NCBI GenBank assembly: GCA_964480445.1
Contig: CAYZPB010000029.1
Location: 1-12,088 of the forward strand
Reading direction: 5' to 3'
From: CAYZPB01 sp964480445
Lineage (GTDB): Bacteria; Bacillota; Bacilli; Tepidibacillales; Tepidibacillaceae
DNA length: 12,088 bases
How positions within the stretch are numbered: the stretch's first letter is position 1; each line of letters starts with the position of its first letter. The position numbers and the translations under genes were made by a program. The notes under the pieces were generated by a model, which did not search any database, was not told where the DNA came from, and saw only the letters and a list, made by a program, of their open reading frames with translations. Below, in pieces: positions 1 to 7,800 of this stretch.

Positions 1-7
1 AATAATT

Positions 8-12
8 GGAGG
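8..12 (+). promoter_or_regulatory. Shine-Dalgarno of rplL
   Basis: GGAGG lies 8 nt before the ATG at 21 and fixes the rplL start there. An in-frame TTG at 6 overlaps this site and is therefore not a credible start. The window begins just upstream, so the rest of the leader is not visible. Confidence 0.85.
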
Positions 13-20
13 AAACAAAA

Positions 21-386
21 ATGAAACATGATCAAATTATAGAAGCGATTAAAAATATGACGGTATTAGAATTAAACGAATTAGTGAAAACTATTGAGGA
101 TGAGTTTGGAGTTACAGCTGCAGCACCAGTTGCAGTTGCAGGTGGAGCGTTAGCGGCTGATGCAGAAGAAGAGCAAACAGAATTCACTGTAAACCTTAAG
201 AGCGCAGGCGCATCAAAAATTAACGTTATTAAACTTGTTCGGGAAGTAACTGGTTTAGGCTTAAAAGAAGCTAAAGAGTTAGTTGATAATGCTCCAAAAG
301 CTGTTAAAGAAGACATTTCTAAAGATGAGGCGGAAGCTCTAAAAGCTAAACTTGAAGAAGCTGGCGCAGAAGTAGAATTAGTTTAA
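21..386 (+). CDS. rplL: 50S ribosomal protein L7/L12
   Basis: This gene encodes the 121-residue stalk protein of the large ribosomal subunit, which binds L10 and recruits the translational GTPases (EF-G, EF-Tu, IF2). Residues 1-30 form the N-terminal dimerisation and L10-binding helices. Residues 31-52 are the Ala/Gly/Glu-rich flexible hinge. Residues 53-121 are the globular C-terminal domain, with the conserved stretch KINVIKLVREVTGLGLKEAK at about 66-85, which carries the GTPase contact surface. The length is normal for the family. The start at 21 is chosen because GGAGG precedes it by 8 nt. It is the first complete gene here; L10 (rplJ) would be expected just upstream, outside the window. 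A strong RNA hairpin follows the stop codon after only 9 nt. That fits the need for L7/L12 in several copies per ribosome, compared with far less RNA polymerase from the genes downstream. Confidence 0.98.
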   Translation: MKHDQIIEAIKNMTVLELNELVKTIEDEFGVTAAAPVAVAGGALAADAEEEQTEFTVNLKSAGASKINVIKLVREVTGLGLKEAKELVDNAPKAVKEDISKDEAEALKAKLEEAGAEVELV

Positions 387-395
387 TTAAAAAAG

Positions 396-435
396 TAGCC
401 GGGAAGCCTGTTGTTAACAATAGGTTTTTCGGTTA
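396..435 (+). terminator. rplL-distal RNA hairpin (attenuator or processing site)
   Basis: Bases 396-413 pair without mismatch to 418-435 around a TTAA loop, giving an 18-bp stem. Five of the pairs are G-U (398/433, 402/429, 403/428, 406/425, 410/421), always with G in the left arm, so only the + strand transcript folds this way. It sits between an A-rich run (387-394) and a weak T-rich stretch (437-444), giving a terminator-like layout with a poor U tract. Partial termination, a 3' stabiliser for rplL mRNA, or an RNase III-type cut are all possible. E. coli is known to have both an attenuator and an RNase III site after rplL. The fold is seen directly in the sequence; the function is inferred. 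Confidence 0.6.
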
Positions 436-465
436 ATTTGTCTTATTACTGTTGGAGGTAATCAT

Positions 466-1077
466 ATGTCTGAACATTATTTTAGTAAGAACCCAACAGC
501 TGAACGGAAGGAACATGAGTTTACTTACAGGTTATCTGATAAAGATTACACCTTTCGCACTGATAGCAGTGTGTTTTCAAGAAGCAGAATCGATTATGGT
601 TCTGCTCTACTGATTGAATCGGCAGTTATAAAGGCTGGAAGCAAGATACTTGATTTTGCCGCCGGTTATGGTGCGATAGGGATTGTCCTTGCTGCGGGCT
701 TGCAGGAGGGACATCTGTTTTTCTCAGATATTAATGAACGAGCAGTTAGGTTGACGAAAGAGAATATTCTTTTAAACAGCGAATTAATCTCCAAAGATGT
801 TGCATTAACTGTAGTTCAGAGCGATGGACTTGAGAACATAAGTGAACGCGAGTTTGATTATGTGTTTTTAAATCCGCCGATCAGAACTGGCAAAAAGACG
901 GTATTTAGATTATATCGTGAAGCCCATCTTGCGCTTAAAAATGGCGGCGAGCTGTGGGTTGTGATTCAGAAAAAGCAGGGAGCATTATCGACATTTAAAG
1001 AACTGGAGTCACTCTACACTAAGGTAGAGGTTGTAAAGAGGTCAAAGGGCTACTATATAATAAAGAGCACTAAATAA
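466..1077 (+). CDS. ybxB: class I SAM-dependent methyltransferase, RsmC/YbxB-like
   Basis: This 203-residue protein is a Rossmann-fold methyltransferase of the RsmC-like family (16S rRNA guanine-N2 methyltransferase type), matching YbxB, which holds the same place between rplL and rpoB in Bacillus. Residues 29-50 carry the family segment with VFS, ID and GSALLI. Motif I is DFAAGYGAIG at 63-72, the motif II acid is D88, and the catalytic NPPI motif is at 136-139, followed by RTGK. The C-terminus holds WVVIQKKQGA (164-173) and KGYYII (194-199), both typical of this family. The start at 466 has GGAGG 7 nt upstream. Motif I is unusual: the usual GC after the first two residues reads AA, and the Pro before IG is Ala. 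The protein lacks the duplicated N-terminal half of E. coli RsmC, as expected for the short form. The 16S rRNA target is inferred from the family and not proven. Confidence 0.88.
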   Translation: MSEHYFSKNPTAERKEHEFTYRLSDKDYTFRTDSSVFSRSRIDYGSALLIESAVIKAGSKILDFAAGYGAIGIVLAAGLQEGHLFFSDINERAVRLTKENILLNSELISKDVALTVVQSDGLENISEREFDYVFLNPPIRTGKKTVFRLYREAHLALKNGGELWVVIQKKQGALSTFKELESLYTKVEVVKRSKGYYIIKSTK

Positions 1078-1080
1078 AAC

Positions 1081-1109
1081 TTGACTACTGCAAATGCATA
1101 TGATAACAT
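1081..1109 (+). promoter_or_regulatory. putative rpoB promoter with extended -10
   Basis: TTGACT (1081-1086, five of six matches to the -35 consensus) is followed by a 17-nt spacer and TAACAT (1104-1109, four of six). A TG at 1101-1102 is correctly placed for an extended -10. Transcription would start near 1116. The site begins 3 bases after the methyltransferase stop codon, in AT-rich spacer. It would give rpoBC an input independent of the rplL promoter. The motif is seen in the sequence; its activity is inferred. Confidence 0.6.
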
Positions 1110-1115
1110 TTATAA

Positions 1116-1215
1116 ATGCTTAAATGATAATATACGATTATTATGTCCGTTTTTAATTTTAAATTATATTGATATGGAAAGCGGTGTGAGAGATACTAAG
1201 ATAGTTTATTTTAAT
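1116..1215 (+). other. untranslated rpoB leader
   Basis: This AT-rich stretch lies between the predicted start of transcription and the terminator-like hairpin. It holds one weak hairpin: ATGATAAT (1124-1131) pairs with ATTATTAT (1137-1144) around a 5-nt loop. I see no credible small gene with a ribosome binding site, no T-box or known riboswitch, and no clear antiterminator that would compete with the hairpin downstream. Confidence 0.45.
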
Positions 1216-1252
1216 AAAAATGTGGTTGAACAACCCATTTTTTTCTTTTTTT
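1216..1252 (+). terminator. intrinsic-terminator-like hairpin upstream of rpoB
   Basis: GGTT (1224-1227) pairs with AACC (1232-1235) around a GAAC loop. After a bulged T at 1223, AAAAATG (1216-1222) pairs with CATTTTT (1236-1242). A run of 14 T broken by one C (1238-1252) follows. The stem is short in G+C but the U tract is excellent, so partial termination is likely. It ends 14 nt before the rpoB Shine-Dalgarno, so transcripts from either upstream promoter must read through it to express rpoBC. This places it as an attenuator. Confidence 0.6.
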
Positions 1253-1266
1253 ATTACTCTGTTTAA

Positions 1267-1275
1267 AAAGGGGTG
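1267..1275 (+). promoter_or_regulatory. Shine-Dalgarno that sets the TTG start of rpoB
   Basis: AAAGGGGTG resembles the AAAGGAGGTG complement of the 16S rRNA 3' end and lies 6 nt before TTG at 1282. The in-frame GTG at 1273 is inside this site and would have no ribosome binding site of its own, so the TTG is preferred. Confidence 0.75.
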
Positions 1276-1281
1276 AAAAAC

Positions 1282-4200
1282 TTGGCAATAAAAACAGTAA
1301 ATTTAGGTAAGCGCGAACGCAGAAGCTATGCGGAGATTCATGAAATTTTGGACGTGCCAAATCTAATCGAGGTTCAACTTAATTCTTATGAATGGTTTAT
1401 CAATGAGGGACTGCGTGAAATGTTTCAGGATGTTTCGCCTATTCAGGATTTTGGTGAGAACCTTGTTTTAGAGTTTTTTGATCACAGTATCGGTGAAGCT
1501 AAGTATTCGGTGGAGGAATCCAAGGAACGGGATGTAACTTATGCGGCACCTATAAGAGCAAAAGTACGTTTGATTAATAAAGAAACAGGTGAAGTAAAAG
1601 AACAAGAGGTGTTTATGGGAGATTTTCCTTTGATGACACCTACGGGAACTTTTATTATTAACGGTGCAGAGCGAGTTGTTGTTAGCCAACTGGTACGCTC
1701 GCCAAGTGTATATTTTGATAAGAAATATGACAAAAATGGTAAAGAAATATTTACTTCAACTATTATACCGAACCGTGGTGCCTGGTTAGAATTAGACATC
1801 GATTCTAAAGATATTATATATATACGAATTGATCGTACGAGAAAGTTGCCAGTTACGGTTATTTTACGTGCGCTTGGATTTAGCACAGATGACGAGATTA
1901 TTGAGTTACTAGGTGACAATCATTATGTTCGTAATACATTAGAAAAAGATAATACGGAGTCAACTGAAGAGGCATTGATTGAAGTATATGAGAGGCTACG
2001 CCCAGGAGAACCAGCAACTATTGAAAGTGCAAAAAGTTTATTGGGGACAAGGTTTTTCGATCCTAAACGTTATGATTTCGCAGATGTAGGTCGATATAAA
2101 GTTAATAAAAAGCTTCATATTAAGTCACGACTATTTAATCAGAAGCTAGCAGAAAACCTTGTAAATCCACTAACAGGAGAAATTATTGCTGAAACAGGGC
2201 AAGTTGTGGATCGTAAATTATTAAATAAATTGATACCAGCATTAGAAGATGGAGTTAACTATATTAATTATGAACCAGTTCAAGGGGTTTTAGAGGAGCC
2301 AATTCCGCTACAAACAGTCAAAATTTATGCTCCTAACGATGAAGGGGAAATTATTAACATAATTTCTAATCAAAATGTTGATGAATCTATAAAAAATATC
2401 ACGCCAAGTGATATTGTATCTACAGTAAACTACTTTATAAATCTATTATATGGTGTTGGCGACGTTGATGATATCGATCATCTGGGTAACCGCCGTATTC
2501 GTTCGGTTGGAGAATTGTTGCAGAACCAATTTAGAATAGGTTTAGCGCGTATGGAGAGGGTTGTGCGTGATCGTATGTCAATACATGATGTGACCACCAT
2601 TACACCACAAGCGTTGATAAATATTAGACCAGTAATAGCTGCGGTCAAAGAGTTTTTTGGTAGCAGTCAGCTTTCTCAATTCCTAGATCAGACCAATCCG
2701 CTTGTTGAGCTTACACACAAAAGGCGCTTAAGTGCATTAGGTCCTGGAGGTTTAACTCGTGAGCGCGCAGGCTTTGAGGTGCGTGACGTACATCACTCAC
2801 ATTATGGAAGAATGTGTCCAATCGAGACTCCTGAGGGACCGAACATTGGACTGATTAACTCTTTATCTAGCTATGCAAGAGTAAATCCATTTGGTTTTAT
2901 TGAGACACCTTATCGTCGGGTAGATTCTGAAACGAATCTAATTACGGATGAGATACTCTATCTTACAGCTGATGAAGAGGATAACTATGTTATAGCGCAA
3001 GCAAATGTTGCCTTTGATGAAGATGGAAGATTTCTAGATGATAACATTGTTGCAAGATTTAAAGATCAAAACATTATAACAACAAAAGACAGAGTTGACT
3101 TTATAGATGTTTCACCAAAACAAGTTGTTTCTGTTGCAACAGCAATGATTCCATTCCTAGAGAATGACGACTCGAACCGTGCACTGATGGGTTCTAATAT
3201 GCAGAGACAAGCTGTACCATTATTGACACCACAGGCACCATTGATCGGAACAGGCATGGAGTACAAAGCCGCAAGAGATTCTGGAGTCTGTATTGTTGCT
3301 CAAGAAGATGGCATTGTTGAACGAATTGATTCGCAGGAGATGGCTATCAGAACGATTAAAAAGGTTGGAAGGAAAAAGGTTGAAGGGGACCTGATAATAT
3401 ATAAACTTCGTAAGTTTGAACGCTCTAATCAGGGTACTTCGATGAATCAAAGGCCACTAGTCAGAAAGGGAGATACTGTAAAAGCTGGCGAGAACATTGC
3501 AGATGGTCCATCAACTGAGTTAGGTGAATTGGCATTAGGGCAGAATATAGTAGTTGCCTTTATGACTTGGGAAGGCTACAACTTTGAGGATGCGATTCTA
3601 ATTAGTGAAAGACTAGTTAAGGATGATGTCTATACATCAATCCATATAGAAGAATATGAATCTGAAGCTCGAGATACGAAGCTAGGTCCAGAGGAAATTA
3701 CTAGAGATATTCCAAACGTCGGTGAGAATGCTTTAAAAAATCTTGATGAAGAAGGTGTCATCAGAATTGGTGCTGAGGTACGTCCCGGCGACATATTAGT
3801 AGGTAAGGTAACTCCTAAGGGGGTAACTGAACTTACAGCTGAAGAAAGACTATTACATGCAATCTTTGGCGAGAAAGCACGCGAAGTTCGCGATACATCA
3901 CTTAAAGCACCACATGGACAGGATGGGATAGTTGTTGATGTCAAGGTGTTTACACGTGAGACTGGCGACGAATTGCCACCTGGAGTAAACAAACAAGTGC
4001 GTGTCTATATTGCACAAAAACGTAAAATATCTCAAGGTGACAAAATGGCCGGGCGCCACGGTAACAAGGGTGTAATTGCAAAAATTCTTCCAGAGGAAGA
4101 TATGCCGTTTTTACCAGATGGAAAACCGGTAGATATTATTCTGAACCCGCTTGGCGTACCTTCGAGGATGAACATTGGACAGGTATTAGAAGTTCACCTT

Positions 4201-4815
4201 GGCTGGGCAGCCAAAACACTGGGGATACACGTCGCTACACCTGTTTTTGATGGAGCTAATGAAGATGATGTATTTGATGCGTTAGAAGAAGCGGGTCTGC
4301 CGCGCGATGGCAAGACAATCCTTTATGATGGTCGAAGCGGCGAACCTTTTGAAAGACGAGTTACTGTAGGTGTCATGTACATGTTGAAATTGTTACACAT
4401 GGTTGATGATAAAATCCATGCTCGTTCAACCGGTCCTTATTCTTTAGTAACACAACAACCATTAGGTGGTAAAGCTCAGTTCGGAGGACAAAGGTTTGGA
4501 GAGATGGAAGTGTGGGCGCTCGAAGCATACGGAGCAGCATACACATTGCAGGAGATATTAACAGTAAAGTCAGATGACGTAATCGGACGTGTTAAGACGT
4601 ATGAGGCGATTGTCAAGGGAGAAGAGGTTCCAGAGGCTGGAGTTCCAGAATCATTCAAAGTATTAATTAAGGAATTACAAAGTTTAGCCTTAAATGTGAA
4701 AATCCTATCTAATGATGATCGTGAAATTGAGATTAAGGAACTAGACACTGATGATGATGTGGACATTAAGAACATAGACTTAAATTATGGAAGTGATTTA
4801 AGCGATGATGATTAA
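1282..4815 (+). CDS. rpoB: DNA-directed RNA polymerase subunit beta
   Basis: This 1177-residue subunit forms one side of the RNA polymerase active-site cleft with RpoC. The N-terminal segment RRSYAEIHEIL begins near residue 11. The rifampicin-binding cluster spans about 459-493 and includes Q466, D469, H479, R482 and S484, which correspond to E. coli Q513, D516, H526, R529 and S531. All are the sensitive-type residues. The active-site lysines are K921 and K929 in DKMAGRHGNKG (E. coli K1065 and K1073). The C-terminal clamp-contacting block GGQRFGEMEVWALEAYGAA sits near residues 1070-1090, and a short Asp-rich tail ends the protein. The total length is close to Bacillus RpoB, with no large lineage insert seen. 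The start is TTG at 1282, set by AAAGGGGTG 6 nt upstream. A promoter and a terminator-like hairpin precede it, and rpoC follows after 35 nt, so the two are co-transcribed. Confidence 0.99.
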   Translation: MAIKTVNLGKRERRSYAEIHEILDVPNLIEVQLNSYEWFINEGLREMFQDVSPIQDFGENLVLEFFDHSIGEAKYSVEESKERDVTYAAPIRAKVRLINKETGEVKEQEVFMGDFPLMTPTGTFIINGAERVVVSQLVRSPSVYFDKKYDKNGKEIFTSTIIPNRGAWLELDIDSKDIIYIRIDRTRKLPVTVILRALGFSTDDEIIELLGDNHYVRNTLEKDNTESTEEALIEVYERLRPGEPATIESAKSLLGTRFFDPKRYDFADVGRYKVNKKLHIKSRLFNQKLAENLVNPLTGEIIAETGQVVDRKLLNKLIPALEDGVNYINYEPVQGVLEEPIPLQTVKIYAPNDEGEIINIISNQNVDESIKNITPSDIVSTVNYFINLLYGVGDVDDIDHLGNRRIRSVGELLQNQFRIGLARMERVVRDRMSIHDVTTITPQALINIRPVIAAVKEFFGSSQLSQFLDQTNPLVELTHKRRLSALGPGGLTRERAGFEVRDVHHSHYGRMCPIETPEGPNIGLINSLSSYARVNPFGFIETPYRRVDSETNLITDEILYLTADEEDNYVIAQANVAFDEDGRFLDDNIVARFKDQNIITTKDRVDFIDVSPKQVVSVATAMIPFLENDDSNRALMGSNMQRQAVPLLTPQAPLIGTGMEYKAARDSGVCIVAQEDGIVERIDSQEMAIRTIKKVGRKKVEGDLIIYKLRKFERSNQGTSMNQRPLVRKGDTVKAGENIADGPSTELGELALGQNIVVAFMTWEGYNFEDAILISERLVKDDVYTSIHIEEYESEARDTKLGPEEITRDIPNVGENALKNLDEEGVIRIGAEVRPGDILVGKVTPKGVTELTAEERLLHAIFGEKAREVRDTSLKAPHGQDGIVVDVKVFTRETGDELPPGVNKQVRVYIAQKRKISQGDKMAGRHGNKGVIAKILPEEDMPFLPDGKPVDIILNPLGVPSRMNIGQVLEVHLGWAAKTLGIHVATPVFDGANEDDVFDALEEAGLPRDGKTILYDGRSGEPFERRVTVGVMYMLKLLHMVDDKIHARSTGPYSLVTQQPLGGKAQFGGQRFGEMEVWALEAYGAAYTLQEILTVKSDDVIGRVKTYEAIVKGEEVPEAGVPESFKVLIKELQSLALNVKILSNDDREIEIKELDTDDDVDIKNIDLNYGSDLSDDD

Positions 4816-4820
4816 TAAAA

Positions 4821-4837
4821 TTTGGCTTATAGCTAAA
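4821..4837 (+). promoter_or_regulatory. small hairpin beside the rpoC ribosome binding site
   Basis: TTTGGCT (4821-4827) pairs with AGCTAAA (4831-4837), including one G-U pair, around a 3-nt TAT loop. Its last three bases are the first AAA of the rpoC Shine-Dalgarno sequence. It is short and may only modestly affect initiation; chance is possible. Confidence 0.3.
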
Positions 4838-4844
4838 GGAGGTG
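4835..4844 (+). promoter_or_regulatory. Shine-Dalgarno that sets the TTG start of rpoC
   Basis: AAAGGAGGTG is a full 10-nt complement of the 16S rRNA 3' end and lies 6 nt before TTG at 4851. The GTG at 4842 is part of this site, so it cannot be the start. The downstream reading MIDVNKFEAM matches the usual RpoC N-terminus. Confidence 0.85.
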
Positions 4845-4850
4845 TACCCT

Positions 4851-7800
4851 TTGATAGATGTTAACAAGTTTGAAGCGATGAGTTTAGGATTAGCTTCTTC
4901 GGAAAAAATTCGATCCTGGTCTTTTGGTGAAGTTAAAAAACCAGAGACAATCAATTATCGTACACTTAAACCAGAAAAAGAAGGCTTATTCTGTGAAAAG
5001 ATTTTCGGGCCGGCTAAGGACTGGGAGTGTCATTGCGGTAAGTATAAACGTGTACGCTATAAAGGGGTTGTCTGCGATCGTTGTGGAGTAGAGGTTACAA
5101 GATCAAAGGTTAGACGTGAACGGATGGGACATATTGAACTTGCGGCACCGGTGTCGCATATTTGGTATTTTAAAGGTATCCCGAGTAGGATGGGTTTAAT
5201 CCTAGACATGTCACCACGTTCGTTGGAAGAGATTTTATATTTTTCATCGTATGTGGTTACGGATCCGGGCGAAACACCGCTAGATAAAAAGCAACTTTTA
5301 ACAGAACGAGAGTACCGTAGTTATCGCGAGAAATATGGTTTAAATTTCTCGGCTGGAATGGGTGCTGAAACAGTTAAAAGATTACTTGAAGATATAGATG
5401 TTGAGGGTGAGTTGCAAGAACTTAAAGATGAGTTAACGAGTGCTCAGGGTCAGAAGAGAAATCGTATGATTAGACGAATTGAGATTCTTGACGCCTTTAG
5501 AATATCTGGCAACAAACCAGGATGGATGGTATTAGATGTATTGCCGGTTATTCCACCTGATTTAAGGCCTATGGTTCAACTCGATGGTGGCAGGTTTGCG
5601 ACATCTGATTTAAATGACTTATACCGTCGGGTAATTAACAGAAATAATCGTCTGAAGCGTCTATTAGATTTAGGTGCTCCAGATGTAATTGTTCAAAACG
5701 AGAAAAGGATGTTACAAGAATCAGTAGATGCTCTAGTTGACAATGGTCGACGTGGTCGTCCGGTGACTGGGCCAGGCAACCGTCCTTTAAAATCATTGAG
5801 CCACATGCTCAAGGGTAAACAGGGACGTTTTCGTCAGAATCTACTTGGAAAGCGTGTTGACTATTCAGGTCGTTCAGTAATTGTTGTTGGACCTAATTTG
5901 CAAATGCACGAGTGTGGATTACCGAAAGAGATGGCGCTTGAATTGTTCAAGCCTTTTGTAATGAGAGAGCTTGTTAGTAGAGAGGTTACGCATAATATTA
6001 AGAGTGCTAAACGTCGGGTAGAAAGAATGAGTCCTGAGGTTTGGGATATTCTTGAAGATATTATTAAAGAGCATCCGGTTTTACTAAACCGTGCGCCAAC
6101 CTTGCATCGACTTGGTATTCAAGCTTTTGAGCCAGTATTGGTGGAAGGGCGAGCGATACAGCTTCATCCATTAGTCTGTACTGCCTATAACGCGGATTTT
6201 GATGGTGACCAGATGGCTGTTCACGTCCCATTATCGGCGGAAGCACAAGCTGAGTCAAGGCTATTAATGCTTGCATCACATAACATATTAAACCCTAAGG
6301 ATGGAAAGCCGGTTGTAACACCATCGCAGGATATGGTTTTAGGTTGTTATTATCTAACCATTGAAAAAGCTGGAGATAAAGGCGAGGGAATGTTGTTTGG
6401 CGGACCTGAAGAAGCAATTTCAGCGTATTATAAAGGTTACGCTACTTTGCACGCTAAAATTCTAGTTCCGGCAAAAACATTGCATAAGACTTCCTTTACT
6501 GAAAAACAGGAGAATGCATTCTTAGTAACGACAATTGGCAGGATTATCTTTAACGAGGTGTTTCCTGCAGATTTACCATATATTAATGAACCAACAAAGA
6601 CCAATCTGGTCGACGGCATTAGTGATAGGTACTTTGTTTTCGAAAAAGGTGCTGATTTACGAGAAGCTGCTAAGAATACAGTAAATGATGGAGCTATTAC
6701 GAAAGGATATCTTGGAATAATTATCGCTGAGATTTATCGAAAATATAAAACAACTGAGACAGCAATCATCCTTGATAAAATTAAGCGACTAGGTTTCTCC
6801 TACTCAACAAAAGCTGGCATAACGATTGCGGTTTCTGATGTAAACATTCCTGAAGAGAAGGATCTTATGCTGCAAGAAGCGGAAGAGAAGGTTAGCGAAG
6901 TTGTCAAGCAATATCGTCGCGGTCTGATAACAGATGGTGAACGTTATGATCGTACAATTAATATCTGGAGTAAAACTAAAGATGATATAACAGATGTACT
7001 TATGGCTAGTTTGGATAGGTTTAACTCAATTAATATGATGGCCCATTCAGGTGCGCGTGGTAATGTTTCGCAAATTACTCAGCTTGCTGGTATGCGTGGT
7101 TTGATGGCAGCACCATCAGGAAAGATTATTGAGTTACCGATTAAATCGAACTTCCGTGAAGGTTTAACGGTACTGGAATACTTTATATCAACGCATGGTG
7201 CACGTAAGGGTCTTGCGGATACAGCGCTTAGAACAGCTGACTCTGGTTATTTAACACGGAGGTTAGTAGATGTAGCGCAGGATGTAATAATTAGAGAACT
7301 TGATTGTAATACTGATAAAGGAATAGTTGTCTCCACAGTTATGGATGGGAACGAAGTTATTGAGAATCTTTACGACCGTATAATTGGACGCTATGCCTTT
7401 GAAACTGTTAAACATCCGAAAACGGGAGAGATTCTTGTTAAACGAAATGTATTAATTGACGAGGAGATTGCTGACAAAATTCAAGCGGCAAGCATAACTG
7501 AAGTTAATATTAGGTCTGTTTTCAACTGTCGTACACGAAGAGGCGTTTGTGAGAAGTGTTATGGCCGTAACCTTGCGACTGGCGGAGATGTAGAAATTGG
7601 GGAAGCTGTAGGGACAATTGCAGCCCAATCAATTGGTGAGCCAGGAACGCAGTTAACAATGCGTACCTTCCATACAGGCGGTGTTGCTGGTGATGACATC
7701 ACTCAAGGTTTGCCGCGGATTCAGGAGCTTTTTGAGGCGCGTAATCCGAAGGGTCAAGCAGTTATTGCTGAGTTTGACGGGACTGTAAAAACAGTCGAAG

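Noticed and set aside
1081..1266. A 61-codon + strand open frame between the methyltransferase and rpoB
   Set aside because: It starts at the TTG of the promoter -35, has no ribosome binding site, and ends in a Phe run that is only the T tract of the terminator-like hairpin. Its composition is that of AT-rich spacer.
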